Assembly (NCBI GenBank): GCA_958437495.1
Contig: CAUBOH010000012.1
Location: 6,153-70,152, forward strand
DNA length: 64,000 nt
From: an uncultured Collinsella sp.
Lineage (GTDB): Bacteria > Actinomycetota > Coriobacteriia > Coriobacteriales > Coriobacteriaceae
Direction: 5' to 3'
The notes beneath the pieces are model-generated. The model was not told the origin of the DNA, searched no databases, and saw nothing but the letters and a program-made list of their open reading frames with translations. Position numbers and translations under genes: made by a program. Positions within the stretch are counted from its first letter, which is position 1, and each line of letters begins with the position of its first letter. Of this stretch, positions 9,066 to 17,516 are shown one piece after another.

Positions 9066-9965
9066 TTAGCGGCAAAGCTCCTTGATGCGCGCAACGGCGC
9101 GTTCGATGTGTTCTTGCGGGGTGGAAGCGCCGGCGGTGATACCGATGTGGCGCGCGCTGGTAAACCATGCGGCCTCGAGCTCGCTTGCCTCCTCGATATG
9201 ATGCGTACGCTCGCAGGCGTCCGTGCAGATCTGCGCCAGACGGCGGGTGTTGCCGGAGTTTTTGCCACCCACGACGACCATGCAGTCGCAGCGGTTGGCA
9301 AGTGCAGCGGCGGCCTGCTGGCGCTCGCTCGTAGCGGCGCAGATGGTATTGATTACGCGCAGTTCCTGCACACGCGGGGTGATGGCAGCTACGACCTCGG
9401 CCAAGTTCTGCGCGGTCTGGGTGGTCTGCACAACGAGGCCCACCTTACCCTTGAGCGGCAGCGCGTCCGCATCGGCGGCACAGCTTACGACCTGAGCATC
9501 ATCGCCGGCGTGGCCCAGGATGCCCTCGACTTCGGGATGGCCCGGCTCGCCCACGACTACCACGTGGTAGCCCTCGCGTACCAGGCGCTCCGCCGCCACG
9601 TGGACCTTTTTCACGTAGGGGCAGGTGGCGTCGACCACGGTAAGACCGCGATCGTGAGCCGCATCGATCACCTGCGGTACCACGCCGTGGGCGCGGATGA
9701 TTACGGTACCCGATGCTGCGTCGTCCAGTGTCTCGGCCAAGCCAATGCCAGCTTCGGCGAGCTCGCTCACCACGATGGGGTTATGGATGAGCGGACCCAG
9801 GGTATGGACCTGAGCGCTCTCCCCTGCCTGCGGCGCGGCGGCCAGTGCCATGTCGAGCGCGCGCTGCACGCCGTAGCAGGTGCCGGCGTGGGCTGCGATC
9901 TCGATGGTGGGCGCGCCGTTCCGGTCGGACGCAGTCGCGCTGGTACCCATAACGTTCTCGTCCAT
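9066..9965 (-). CDS. ispH: 4-hydroxy-3-methylbut-2-enyl diphosphate reductase IspH
   Basis: A 300-aa Fe-S enzyme making IPP and DMAPP in the last step of the MEP isoprenoid pathway. The three cluster cysteines are visible in HAGTCYGVQRAL, VDATCPYVKKVH and NTICAATSERQ. Substrate-contact segments GPLIHNP, IRAHGV and VVVGGKNSGNTRRLA are also seen. The start at 9965 gives a 2-nt gap after plsC; GGCAGG is about 8 nt upstream. The longer frame would overlap plsC by 28 nt. It lies between plsC and the DUF512 radical SAM gene. Confidence 0.95.
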   Translation of the reverse strand: MDENVMGTSATASDRNGAPTIEIAAHAGTCYGVQRALDMALAAAPQAGESAQVHTLGPLIHNPIVVSELAEAGIGLAETLDDAASGTVIIRAHGVVPQVIDAAHDRGLTVVDATCPYVKKVHVAAERLVREGYHVVVVGEPGHPEVEGILGHAGDDAQVVSCAADADALPLKGKVGLVVQTTQTAQNLAEVVAAITPRVQELRVINTICAATSERQQAAAALANRCDCMVVVGGKNSGNTRRLAQICTDACERTHHIEEASELEAAWFTSARHIGITAGASTPQEHIERAVARIKELCR

Positions 9966-9967
9966 GG

Positions 9968-10696
9968 TTAGAACCTGCCCGGGTGCTCGGCGCACAGCTC
10001 GTCTCGCATGGCGTAGACGCGGTTCATGGCCTCGGACTCAAACCAGGCCAGACGCTCCGTGCGCTTAAGCCCGGCCGGCGCGTCGGAAAGTGAGACGGCC
10101 TTGCCGGCACGAATCCAACATTTCTTGGGACGCATAATCTTTTTGCCCGCAGGCGTGATGTCGGACCAGCCGCAGATGGCGAGCGGATTCACGGGTGCCT
10201 TGCCCATCTGGGCGATGAGCGCAAAGCCGCCGTGGACCTCGGGTTTGATCTCGCGCGAGCGGATGCGCGTGCCCTCGGGGAAGATCAGGACGTCCTCGCC
10301 GCGCTGCAGTGCATGCTGGGCGGCGCGCAGGCACTTCATGTCGGCGGTACCGCGCTCGACGGGAATGCCACCTACGCGGCTAAAGGCCCAGCGTACGATT
10401 TTGCTCTTGGCGAACTCGGACTTAAAAATAGGGCGAATGCGGCGGCCGCCAAAGAACAGCGCCGTCTCTACGGCCAGCAACTCGGCCATCGAGGTGTGGT
10501 TGCAGATGACCACGCTGCCGCGGCCTTCCTGGCGCTCAAAAAGCAGATCGGCGTCCTCGACCTTCCAGCGCCACATGAGCTTTGAGAAAGCCCAAAGGAT
10601 TGCCATGACAACGGCGACGGTGCCGCGGATAAGCGCGGGGAACTCGGCATAAGGGGCGTTGTAATAGTCCTCGGGCGTCTGTTTAAACAGGCGCAT
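9968..10696 (-). CDS. plsC: 1-acyl-glycerol-3-phosphate acyltransferase (PlsC family)
   Basis: A 242-aa membrane-associated acyltransferase likely to acylate lysophosphatidate to phosphatidate, the step after PlsY encoded in the same run. An N-terminal hydrophobic segment (about residues 25-42) precedes the acyltransferase block I CNHTSMAELL, block II near KFEFAK-like sequence, and block III FPEGTRIRSREI. Block I reads H-x4-E (HTSMAE) instead of the family's usual H-x4-D, an unusual change at a catalytic position. AAAGGAGG precedes the ATG. It follows cmk by 3 nt. Confidence 0.9.
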   Translation of the reverse strand: MRLFKQTPEDYYNAPYAEFPALIRGTVAVVMAILWAFSKLMWRWKVEDADLLFERQEGRGSVVICNHTSMAELLAVETALFFGGRRIRPIFKSEFAKSKIVRWAFSRVGGIPVERGTADMKCLRAAQHALQRGEDVLIFPEGTRIRSREIKPEVHGGFALIAQMGKAPVNPLAICGWSDITPAGKKIMRPKKCWIRAGKAVSLSDAPAGLKRTERLAWFESEAMNRVYAMRDELCAEHPGRF

Positions 10697-10699
10697 GGG

Positions 10700-11386
10700 C
10701 TACCTCCTTTGGTTGATGAGGTCCTCGATAATGCGAACGACCTCGTCGATGGTGTGGGCGGTGGAGTCGACGTGCACGGCGTCCTCGGCGGGCACGAGCG
10801 GCGCAACCTTACGACTGCTGTCGAGCTTGTCGCGCTGCTTGAGGGCATCGAGGGTCTTGTCGACCTCGGCCTCGAGCAGCTCGGTGGTGAGCGGCTGGGC
10901 GTCGTCCTGGTGGCGCTGCAGCACGCGGCGACGGGCGCGCTCACGCGGGTCGGCGGTCAGAAAGACCTTGACCTGCGCGTTGGGGAATACGACGGTTCCG
11001 ATGTCGCGACCCTCGGCCACAATATCGCGATCCTCGGCGGCGCGGCGCTGATGGATGAGCATGGCCGCGCGCACGCCCGGGTAGGCCGAGACCTTGGACA
11101 CGTTGGCGTCGACCTGCGGGGTGCGAATGGCAGCCGAGGCGTCCTTGCCGTCAATGGTCAGGCGAGTGTCCTCGCCAGTGCCGTTGGTAAAGTGGATCTC
11201 GATTTGCTCGGCGAGGGCGTCGATGGCCGCCTCGTCGTCCAGGTCGATGCCGCGGTCGAGCGCGGCGAAGGTGACGGCGCGATACATGGCGCCCGTATCG
11301 AGCTTGTTAAAGCCCAGCTGGCGGGCAATCTCCTTGGCGATGGTGGACTTTCCGGAACCGGCGGGGCCGTCGATGGCGACGATCAT
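10700..11386 (-). CDS. cmk: Cytidylate kinase
   Basis: A 228-aa nucleoside monophosphate kinase phosphorylating CMP and dCMP. It begins with IAIDGPAGSGKST-type P-loop sequence (AIDGPAGSGKSTIAKE), followed by KLDTGAMYRAVTF, the CMP-binding RDIGTVVFPNA, and the lid segment DPRERARRR. C-terminal VDSTAHTIDEVVR matches the family. The start at 11386 has AAAGGAAG upstream; the longer upstream frame has no kinase sequence. Cmk commonly neighbours scpA/scpB, a pseudouridine synthase and der in Gram-positive genomes, as it does here. Confidence 0.96.
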   Translation of the reverse strand: MIVAIDGPAGSGKSTIAKEIARQLGFNKLDTGAMYRAVTFAALDRGIDLDDEAAIDALAEQIEIHFTNGTGEDTRLTIDGKDASAAIRTPQVDANVSKVSAYPGVRAAMLIHQRRAAEDRDIVAEGRDIGTVVFPNAQVKVFLTADPRERARRRVLQRHQDDAQPLTTELLEAEVDKTLDALKQRDKLDSSRKVAPLVPAEDAVHVDSTAHTIDEVVRIIEDLINQRR

Positions 11387-11454
11387 GCAATGCTTCCTTT
11401 CGGTGGTTGACGTGCTGGTATGAGACGCGGGCGCTGTATTGGTTGACGGTCTGC

Positions 11455-12432
11455 CTAGCCGGTGTAGCGCTCGCGGTAGGTGTTGCGCTTGGGTGCGGAG
11501 CCGTGGCTTCCGTGGTGACGCGTGCGGGTCGCTGGCGTGTCCTGGGGCTTGCCGCTGCTGCGCGTGCCGACGGCCTGCTTGGGCGGTATGCCGCCGGCCT
11601 TGAGGATCTGCACCTCGTGGTCGGTGAGCTCGCGCCACGACCCCTTGGCCACGTCCATGAGCTCAAGGCCGGCAAAGTTGCTGCGATGCAAGCGGATCAC
11701 GGGATGGTGAATCTTGCCCAGCATACGCTTGACCTGGTTTTTACGACCCTCGCGGATGATGACCTCCACGGCGGTGGTGCCGGGCTTGACGCCTTGGGGA
11801 GCTACGGCCTCGGCCTCGCGTGCGCTGATGACGCGGCAGATTGCCGGTTGGCATAGACCGTCGTCGAGCTCGATGCCGCGGCGCAGCGGCGTAAGGTCAC
11901 GGTCGGACAGCTCGCCGTCAACGAGTGCCTGGTAGGTCTTGTAAACATGCTTGCTCGGGTGCAGCAGGTCCTGCGACAGGTCGCCGTCGGTGGTAAAGAG
12001 CAAAAGGCCCGTGGTGTCGCGGTCCAGGCGGCCCACCGGGAACAAGCCCGGAAAGCGGTCGCGGGGAACCAGGTTCGCCACACAGGGGCGCTCCTGCGGG
12101 TCGCTCATGGTGGTGAGGTAGCCGGTCGGTTTGTAGAGCATCAGGTACACGGCGCCCTGGTTGAGCTTGACGGGCATGCCATCGACCTCGATGTGATCGC
12201 GGTCGACATCGACCTTGGTGCCCAGCTCGGTCGCGACCTCGCCGTTAACAGTCACGCGGCCGGCGGTCATCAGGTCCTCTGAGCCGCGGCGGCTCGCCAC
12301 GCCCGCGCGCGCCAAAAAGCGCTGCAGGCGCATGGTGTGCGGGTAGACGGGCTGGGCGTCGGACTTGCGCGTATCCGCGTTGGGCGCCGCAGCGTCGGCG
12401 CGCGTCTCCCCTGCTTCGTTAGTCCTCGTCAT
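11455..12432 (-). CDS. RluB-type 23S rRNA pseudouridine synthase
   Basis: A 325-aa enzyme. After a 30-residue polar leader comes an S4 RNA-binding domain (MRLQRFLARAGVASRRGSE). The RsuA/RluB catalytic domain follows, with the active aspartate in GRLDRDTTGLLLFTTDGDL, then VYKTYQALVDG and the C-terminal REGRKNQVKRMLGKIHHPV. The substrate is expected to be a uridine in domain V of 23S rRNA, by family. The basic, disordered tail ends in HHGSHGSAPKRNTYRERYTG. The start at 12432 is set by GGAGG 8 nt upstream and overlaps the scpB 3' end by 14 nt. The scpA-scpB-rluB-cmk order is typical. Confidence 0.93.
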   Translation of the reverse strand: MTRTNEAGETRADAAAPNADTRKSDAQPVYPHTMRLQRFLARAGVASRRGSEDLMTAGRVTVNGEVATELGTKVDVDRDHIEVDGMPVKLNQGAVYLMLYKPTGYLTTMSDPQERPCVANLVPRDRFPGLFPVGRLDRDTTGLLLFTTDGDLSQDLLHPSKHVYKTYQALVDGELSDRDLTPLRRGIELDDGLCQPAICRVISAREAEAVAPQGVKPGTTAVEVIIREGRKNQVKRMLGKIHHPVIRLHRSNFAGLELMDVAKGSWRELTDHEVQILKAGGIPPKQAVGTRSSGKPQDTPATRTRHHGSHGSAPKRNTYRERYTG

Positions 12433-13147
12433 GCGTATCCTCCGCATTGTCGTCGGTGGCTAGGGATTCCTCGCCACCGACTGCCTCGACATCATCAATA
12501 ACGGAATCGAGCAGCTCGCGCTCTTCATCCAGGTCCTCGGTCTGCTCTTCGAGCGTGGACTGAATGCTGCGGCCGCTCAGGCGCTCGCGGATAAACTGAC
12601 GCGACTGCTCGTCGGGGGCAAACTGCTCCAGATCGGGCAGATCGCGGGTGGAGCGAAGACCGAACTTCTCCAAAAAGGCGTTGGTCGTGCCGTAAATGAT
12701 GGCCTGACCGCGCTGGGGGTCACGGCCGAGCTCGCGCACCAGGCCCTTGTCAACGAGCGACGCGATGACACCGTCGGAGTTGACGCCGCGGATGCCCTTG
12801 ACCACCTCGCGCGTAACGGGCTGGTGATAGGCGATCACGGCCAGGGTCTCGAGTGCCGCCTGCGACAGTTTTTGCGTGTCCCAGCTCAGCACGTAGGCCT
12901 CGACCACGTCGTGATAGGCGGGATGCGTAAACAGGCGCCAGCCGCCGGCGACCTCGCGCAGCTGAAAGCCGCGGTTGGCCTCCTCGTACTCAACTTTGAG
13001 TTCGGCGAGCAGCGATGCGCACTCGCCGGGGGCGATATCCAGCGCACCGGCCAGCGCGGGGGCGCTCACCGGATCGCTCGACACCAGCAGGAGCGCCTCC
13101 AAGGCACCTTTGAGACTGTTTGTCTCCAGCGTGGAAAGGGTTGACAT
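12419..13147 (-). CDS. scpB: Segregation and condensation protein B
   Basis: A 242-aa winged-helix subunit of the SMC-ScpAB condensin complex. It starts with LKGALEALLLVSSDPVSAPAL, typical of the family, and contains two winged-helix units with the conserved LSQAALETLAVIAYHQPVTR and RGVNSDGVIASLVDKGLVRELGR, plus YGTTNAFLEKFGL. The C-terminal 60 residues are highly acidic (EDLDEERELLDS and a DDNAEDTHDED end). It follows scpA by 11 nt, the usual arrangement. Confidence 0.95.
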   Translation of the reverse strand: MSTLSTLETNSLKGALEALLLVSSDPVSAPALAGALDIAPGECASLLAELKVEYEEANRGFQLREVAGGWRLFTHPAYHDVVEAYVLSWDTQKLSQAALETLAVIAYHQPVTREVVKGIRGVNSDGVIASLVDKGLVRELGRDPQRGQAIIYGTTNAFLEKFGLRSTRDLPDLEQFAPDEQSRQFIRERLSGRSIQSTLEEQTEDLDEERELLDSVIDDVEAVGGEESLATDDNAEDTHDED

Positions 13148-13158
13148 GGTTGCCGCTC

Positions 13159-13968
13159 CTATTCGGTGAGCTCGGGGCCCTCGCCGGGCACATAGGCCTC
13201 GGCGCCCTCGACGCGGTTGATGCGGATGGTTCCAAAGATCTCGTCCTGGCTCAGCGTAAGCGAGCCGCGCTTGGCGAGCTCCAGCATGGCCAGGAAGGTG
13301 ACGACGAGCTGCTCGGTGGTGGCTTCGCCGTCCAGCAGCTCGCGGAAGGTGCAGGTTTGGTGCGCCATGGTAAAGCGATCTACCGAGGCCACGGTCAGGT
13401 CGAGCGGCACGCGATGCGGTGCCACGTGCTCGGCCTCCAACAGGAAGGTCTGGCGCTTGCCGTCCAGGTCGGCGCAGATGACGGCCAGGCCGCGCAGGGT
13501 GATGCCGGCCAGGTAGTCGGGCATGAGGCCCAAAAACTCGGGGTCGGGTCCGGCAACGCGCGGATGCATGCGGCTCTCAGCCTGCATGCGAGCACCAAGT
13601 GCTGCCGCCGCGCCCTTAAACTGCTTGTAGGCGATCAGGCGCTGGATCAGGACCTCGCGCAGGGCGTCGCCGTCGAGGGCGCTGAGTTCCTCGAGGTCTT
13701 CGTCAATGTCGTCATCGTCGACGGATTTGCTGGGTGCCTCCTGGGGCACCAGTGAGGCGGCCTTGATGTCCAAAAGGGTTGCCGCGACCAGCAAAAAATC
13801 GCTCGCCACGTCCAAGTCCAACGCCTCGATGCGCTCGGCTTCGGCCAGGTATTGCTCGGCCACCTCGCTGATCGAGATGGCACCGATATCTACTTTTTGG
13901 CGGGTTACCAGCTGCAGCAGCAGGTCGAACGGTCCGCTGTAGACCTGCGTCGACACGCGATACGACAT
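13159..13968 (-). CDS. scpA: Segregation and condensation protein A
   Basis: A 269-aa kleisin subunit of the SMC complex. The N-terminal kleisin helix is recognisable in YSGPFDLLLQLVTRQKVDI followed by ISEVAEQYL, and the segment DFLLVAATLLDIKAASLVP is the second conserved helix. The C-terminal winged helix includes VTFLAMLELAKRGSLTLSQDEIFGTI. AAAGGAGG precedes the ATG. It heads the scpA-scpB-rluB-cmk group; an 83-nt gap separates it from the peptidase gene upstream. Confidence 0.95.
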   Translation of the reverse strand: MSYRVSTQVYSGPFDLLLQLVTRQKVDIGAISISEVAEQYLAEAERIEALDLDVASDFLLVAATLLDIKAASLVPQEAPSKSVDDDDIDEDLEELSALDGDALREVLIQRLIAYKQFKGAAAALGARMQAESRMHPRVAGPDPEFLGLMPDYLAGITLRGLAVICADLDGKRQTFLLEAEHVAPHRVPLDLTVASVDRFTMAHQTCTFRELLDGEATTEQLVVTFLAMLELAKRGSLTLSQDEIFGTIRINRVEGAEAYVPGEGPELTE

Positions 13969-14051
13969 CTTCGACCTCCTTTGACGGCGCCTTCGCGGCG
14001 CGGTTTGGGTGCATGTAGGACCGTTTTGCGCGGTCGACCTGTAAGTTTACC

Positions 14052-14735
14052 TTAGATGCCGGCGATTGCGAAGTTGAGCAGCCACTCGGCCAGCGGATAC
14101 ACGGTAACGTCGAAATAGCGGCCGATCACATCGATGCCGGTCCACATGGGCAGCAGATACAGCACAATGATGAGTATGGGCATGGCGTATCGCTGCAGGT
14201 GGTAGTAGTTGGTGAGCGCCTTACCTTTGAGAAACGGCACAATAATCGAGGAGCCGTCAAGTGGTGGAATCGGAATAAGGTTAAAGAACGCAAGCGACAG
14301 GTTAACCACGATAAAGGCAGCGCCGAAGTTCATGATTTGCGACGCCACGCCAAAAGACATGCTGGCATAGAGGTTGCCATAGGCCAGGTGCATGAGGGCT
14401 GCGGCCAGGCACGCGAGTGCGATATTCGATGCGGGGCCTGCCGCGCTCACCAGGACCTCGTCGCGCTTGGGGTGCTTGAGGTTGTTGAGGTAGACGGGCA
14501 CGGGCTTGGCAAAGGCAAACACCGGGCCGCCGGCGGCGAGCATGAGCAGCGGCAGGAGGATGGTGCCAAACGGGTCGATGTGGTTGAGCGGGTTGAGCGA
14601 GACGCGCCCGCGCGAACGGGCCGTCTTGTCGCCGAGCGCCCAGGCCGCGGCGGCGTGCGCGCTCTCGTGGATCACGATGCCCACGATGACGGCGACGGCG
14701 CTCGCGAGCAGGTTCATAAAGTAGCTGCTGGACAT
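14052..14735 (-). CDS. Site-2 protease family membrane metallopeptidase (M50)
   Basis: A 227-aa polytopic membrane protein. The first helix carries the zinc-binding HExxH motif as VIHESAHAAAAW (about residues 22-33), and NPLNHIDPFGTI follows. The third ligand region NLIPIPPLDGSSI lies near residue 165. This compact form matches the small site-2 protease family often next to scpA in Gram-positive bacteria. Its substrate is unknown; regulated intramembrane proteolysis is only a family inference. GAGGAG precedes the ATG; the small membrane protein gene ends 9 nt upstream. Confidence 0.9.
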   Translation of the reverse strand: MSSSYFMNLLASAVAVIVGIVIHESAHAAAAWALGDKTARSRGRVSLNPLNHIDPFGTILLPLLMLAAGGPVFAFAKPVPVYLNNLKHPKRDEVLVSAAGPASNIALACLAAALMHLAYGNLYASMSFGVASQIMNFGAAFIVVNLSLAFFNLIPIPPLDGSSIIVPFLKGKALTNYYHLQRYAMPILIIVLYLLPMWTGIDVIGRYFDVTVYPLAEWLLNFAIAGI

Positions 14736-14744
14736 GGCGCTCCT

Positions 14745-15041
14745 CTAGCGGACGCGGCGCGAGGCGCGCGTGAGCAGGTAGTCGGCCGCAAACAGTATGA
14801 CGGCCACGATGGCGTAATCCAGGCGGAATACGCCGCCAAAGGGTGAGGTGATGACGCCGTAGCCGGCGATGGAACTCGGCAGTGCGCGCGAAAGCTCGAC
14901 GACAAAGCCGACGATCTGCAGCTTGGCGGTCAGGCCGCTAAAGCACAGCAGCACGGTCATTGCGCTCATAAAGATGCCGCAGATGCGGCACGCGATGGCG
15001 ATGATGCTCATCGCCACGGCAGCGGCCTTACGAGAGTTCAC
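14745..15041 (-). CDS. Small membrane protein of unknown function
   Basis: A 98-aa protein with a basic start (VNSRKAAAVAM), a first hydrophobic stretch around IIAIACRICGIFMSAMTVLL, and a second near the end (LDYAIVAVILFAADYLLT), finishing TRASRRVR. No family was recognised. The proposed start is GTG at 15041, because AGAGGAG lies 9 nt upstream and the gene then overlaps the ABC-F stop by 14 nt. An ATG-started frame extending to 15161 would lie inside the ABC-F gene without sense. A start at the internal ATG (15011) is also possible. Confidence 0.65.
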   Translation of the reverse strand: MNSRKAAAVAMSIIAIACRICGIFMSAMTVLLCFSGLTAKLQIVGFVVELSRALPSSIAGYGVITSPFGGVFRLDYAIVAVILFAADYLLTRASRRVR

Positions 15042-17058
15042 GCGCGGTCTCCTCTTCGATCTGGGTGGAAAGCTCGAGCCATTCGTCCTCGAGCTTGGGC
15101 AGCTCTTGCTTAAGCCCGTTATATTCCCCCAGCGCGGCGTTGAACTTGTCCTGATCGGCATAAAGCTCTTCGCTTGCCATCAATTCCATAAGCTCGTCAT
15201 AGCGGGCACGCTTTTTGTCGAGTTCCGCCTCGATCTTCTTAAGCTGGTTGCGCACACCCTTGAGCTTTTTGTTGAGCGCGGCACGGGCCTGGGCCTCGGC
15301 GCGCTTTTGCTCCTTCGTCTTTTTGCCCTCGGCGGGCTTGGGGGCGGCGACGCTGGGCTGGGTGGAGCTGGTCGGCTTGGCTGCCTTGGTCGTGGCCGGT
15401 GCGCTCTCCGTGGACGCCTCGGCGGCGGCGCGGGCTGCGAGGTCCTCGCGTTTGTAGAGGTAGTAGTCGTAGTCGCCGTCATAGACCGTGACCTTGCCAT
15501 CGCGGATGTCGATGATACGGTTGGCCACGGCGCGCACCAGGTGCTCGTCATGGCTGATCAGCACGATGGTGCCGGGGAAGTTTTGCAGGGCGTTCTCGAG
15601 CATATCCACCGAGTCGATATCCAGGTGGTTGGTGGGCTCGTCCAGGCACAGAAGCGCCTCGGGGGCCACGAGCATCTTGGCCAGGGCCAGACGCGCCTTT
15701 TCACCGCCGGAAAGGACACGTACCTGCTTTTCGATGGAGTCGTTGTCGCTAAACAGAAAGGCGCCCAGCAAGCTGCGCTGCTGCGGCACGGTCCACTTGG
15801 GCGTAACGGTGTCGATCTCTTGCAGGACGGTGTTGGACTCGGTCATGCCCTCGAGCGCGTGCTGGGCGTAATAGGCCACGCCCACGTTGGTGCCCAGGTC
15901 GCGGGTGCCGGTAGTGGGCGGCTCCAGGCCTGCGAGAATCTTCATGAGAGTGGACTTGCCGGCGCCGTTGGGGCCGACGAGCGCCACGTGCTCACCGCGG
16001 TAGAGTTTGAGGTCGATGTCGCTGTAGATGTGCTTGTCGCCGTAGGACTTGGACACGCCCTCCAGGCCCACGACCATATCGCCAGAGCGCGGCGGGTCGG
16101 GGAACTTAAAGTCGATGTGCTTGTGGCCCTCGGGCAGGATGACGAGCTCCTTTTTAATCTGCTCGATCTTGCGGATGCGCTCCTGCGCCTGGGCGGCCTT
16201 GGTGGGCTTGTAGCGGAACTTGTCGACGAAGACCTGCATGTGGGCGATGTCGCGCTCCTGGGCAGCGCGCTTGGCGCGCATTTGCTCCAGGTTGTCCTCG
16301 CGCTGCTTAAGGTAGCTGCTGTAGTTGCCGGTGTAGGTGGTCACGCGGCGGTTCTCGAGCGCGGCCACGTGGTCGACGCAGGCATCCATAAAGGCTCGGT
16401 CGTGGCTGACGATGAGGACGGCGCCGTCGTAGTTGGCGATAAAGCCACGCAGCCACTGGACGCTCTCAAGGTCCAGGTGGTTGGTGGGCTCGTCCAGCAG
16501 CAGCAGGTCGGGATGGCGCAGGAAGAGCTTTGCCAGCGCGATACGCATCTGCCAGCCGCCGGAGAACTCGGAGCACGGGCGCTCAAAGTCGGTGACCTTA
16601 AAACCCAGGCCGGACAGGATCTTACGGGCGTTGCTCTCGAGTTCGTAGCCGCCCAGATGCTCAAAGCGGTCCTGGACCTGGCCGTACTCGTTGAGGAGTG
16701 CGTCGACGTCCTTGCCCTGTTCGGAGAGCTCGGTAATCTGGGCCTGCAGCTCGTTGGCGCGCTCGCCCATGCGGCGGATTTCCTTGGCGGCGGCCATGAC
16801 CTCGGCAAGGATGGTGGTGTCCTTTTGCTCCAGGTTAGTTTCCTGCTCTAGATAGCCTGCCTGGCAGTCCTTGGCGTACTGGACCTGGCCGGCGTCTGGG
16901 CTGTCGATGCCCATGATGATCTTGAGCATGGTGGTTTTGCCGGCGCCGTTGGGGCCCACGAGCGCGAAGCGCTCGCCGGGGTTAATCTGGAAGGACGCGC
17001 CGCTAAAGAGGACGCGCGCGCCGAAGCTTTTTTCGATCTTGTCGACCAGGAGGATCAT
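15028..17058 (-). CDS. ABC-F family ATPase (translation-associated, no membrane domain)
   Basis: A 676-aa protein with two ABC ATPase domains and no transmembrane segment. Domain 1 has VGPNGAGKTTML near residue 35 and FSGGWQMRIALAK; its Walker B is LLLLDEPTNHLDLES. The linker (about residues 235-320) is charged and contains AQERIRKIEQIKKEL. Domain 2 has VGPNGAGKSTLM, LSGGEKARLALAK and LCLDEPTNHLD. The C-terminal 100 residues form an alanine-rich stretch then a coiled coil (KKLKGVRNQLKKIEAELDKKR), as in Uup/YfmR-type proteins. Such proteins act at the ribosomal exit site; antibiotic resistance is another possible role but cannot be inferred. Its first 25 nt are part of the 378-bp duplication. 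Confidence 0.92.
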   Translation of the reverse strand: MILLVDKIEKSFGARVLFSGASFQINPGERFALVGPNGAGKTTMLKIIMGIDSPDAGQVQYAKDCQAGYLEQETNLEQKDTTILAEVMAAAKEIRRMGERANELQAQITELSEQGKDVDALLNEYGQVQDRFEHLGGYELESNARKILSGLGFKVTDFERPCSEFSGGWQMRIALAKLFLRHPDLLLLDEPTNHLDLESVQWLRGFIANYDGAVLIVSHDRAFMDACVDHVAALENRRVTTYTGNYSSYLKQREDNLEQMRAKRAAQERDIAHMQVFVDKFRYKPTKAAQAQERIRKIEQIKKELVILPEGHKHIDFKFPDPPRSGDMVVGLEGVSKSYGDKHIYSDIDLKLYRGEHVALVGPNGAGKSTLMKILAGLEPPTTGTRDLGTNVGVAYYAQHALEGMTESNTVLQEIDTVTPKWTVPQQRSLLGAFLFSDNDSIEKQVRVLSGGEKARLALAKMLVAPEALLCLDEPTNHLDIDSVDMLENALQNFPGTIVLISHDEHLVRAVANRIIDIRDGKVTVYDGDYDYYLYKREDLAARAAAEASTESAPATTKAAKPTSSTQPSVAAPKPAEGKKTKEQKRAEAQARAALNKKLKGVRNQLKKIEAELDKKRARYDELMELMASEELYADQDKFNAALGEYNGLKQELPKLEDEWLELSTQIEEETARELS

Positions 17059-17089
17059 GGTGCCGCCTTTGACCTTGTGTGCCTATATG

Positions 17090-17117
17090 AAAAAAGGCCC
17101 CAACTTGCGTTGGAGCC
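17090..17117 (-). terminator. Rho-independent terminator after tRNA-Ala (copy A)
   Basis: On the minus strand a 9-bp stem GGCTCCAAC/GTTGGGGCC with loop GCAA is followed by TTTTTT. It lies between the tRNA-Ala gene and the ABC-F start. Confidence 0.85.
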
Positions 17118-17133
17118 TCATTCAATGCTCGGG

Positions 17134-17206
17134 TGGAGACGAGGGGGATCGAACCCCTGACCTCTTGACTGCCAGTCAAGCGCTCTCCCAGCTGAGCTAC
17201 GCCCCC
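17134..17206 (-). tRNA. tRNA-Ala (GGC), copy A
   Basis: A full cloverleaf is readable on the minus strand: acceptor GGGGGCG/CGTCTCC with a G3-U70 wobble (the alanine identity pair), D arm AGCTCAGCTGGGAGAGCG, anticodon loop CTGGCAG (anticodon GGC), T arm AGGGGTTCGATCCCCC, discriminator A. The genomic 3' continuation is CCC, so the terminal CCA is not fully encoded. Confidence 0.97.
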
Positions 17207-17218
17207 GTGCGAAGAAGT

Positions 17219-17247
17219 ACTATACGGGAACTCGGACGGCGATGCAA
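17219..17247 (-). promoter_or_regulatory. Promoter of tRNA-Ala copy A
   Basis: On the minus strand TTGCAT (17247-17242) and TATAGT (17224-17219) are separated by 17 bp and lie about 12 nt upstream of the mature tRNA end. The same spacing and hexamers occur at the third, otherwise unrelated copy at 30490-30518, which supports the call. Confidence 0.8.
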
Positions 17248-17470
17248 GGACAATTTTGGAAAAACTTTCGCCGCCGCGGCGCGGGTGCGCGGGCCCGCCC
17301 AGCGCCGAGGGGTCCGGTCATGCCCGCGGGGCGCGCCCCGCGGGCGGGCGGCGGCGCCGCCCGCCTTTCCGGCTCCAGCCCGGTCGCCGCCCGGGGACCT
17401 CCCGCCACGAACGGCCGATCCCAGGCATTCGGAAGTGGGCAAACAGGCTACTTGCAGGAAAATTTGCCAG

Positions 17471-17509
17471 AAAAAAGGAAACAGGCCAAACAAATTGCCT
17501 GACCTGTTG
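17471..17509 (-). terminator. Terminator after CAU tRNA
   Basis: On the minus strand a 12-bp stem with G-T pairs (AACAGGTCAGGC with GTTTGGCCTGTT) closes a 5-nt loop and is followed by TCCTTTTTT. Confidence 0.8.
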
Positions 17510-17516
17510 AAAAATC

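Larger units (their letters stand above)
17034..17411. repeat. 378-bp direct repeat, copy A (contains tRNA-Ala)
   Basis: By eye this stretch is identical to 17693-18070, an offset of 659 bases. It includes the first 25 nt of the ABC-F gene, the leader, a terminator, the tRNA-Ala gene, its promoter and a GC-rich stretch with two back-to-back palindromes (17323-17344, the 22-base self-complementary C/G sequence, then a stem around 17346-17368). The two copies part exactly after CCGCCACGAA, where copy B runs into a 160-bp palindromic element. Identity across non-coding DNA implies a recent duplication or gene conversion. Confidence 0.95.

Noticed and set aside
14869..16851. A 660-aa open frame on the plus strand over the ABC-F gene
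   Set aside because: Low-complexity leucine/glycine/valine sequence with no domain, antisense to a clear ABC-F protein.
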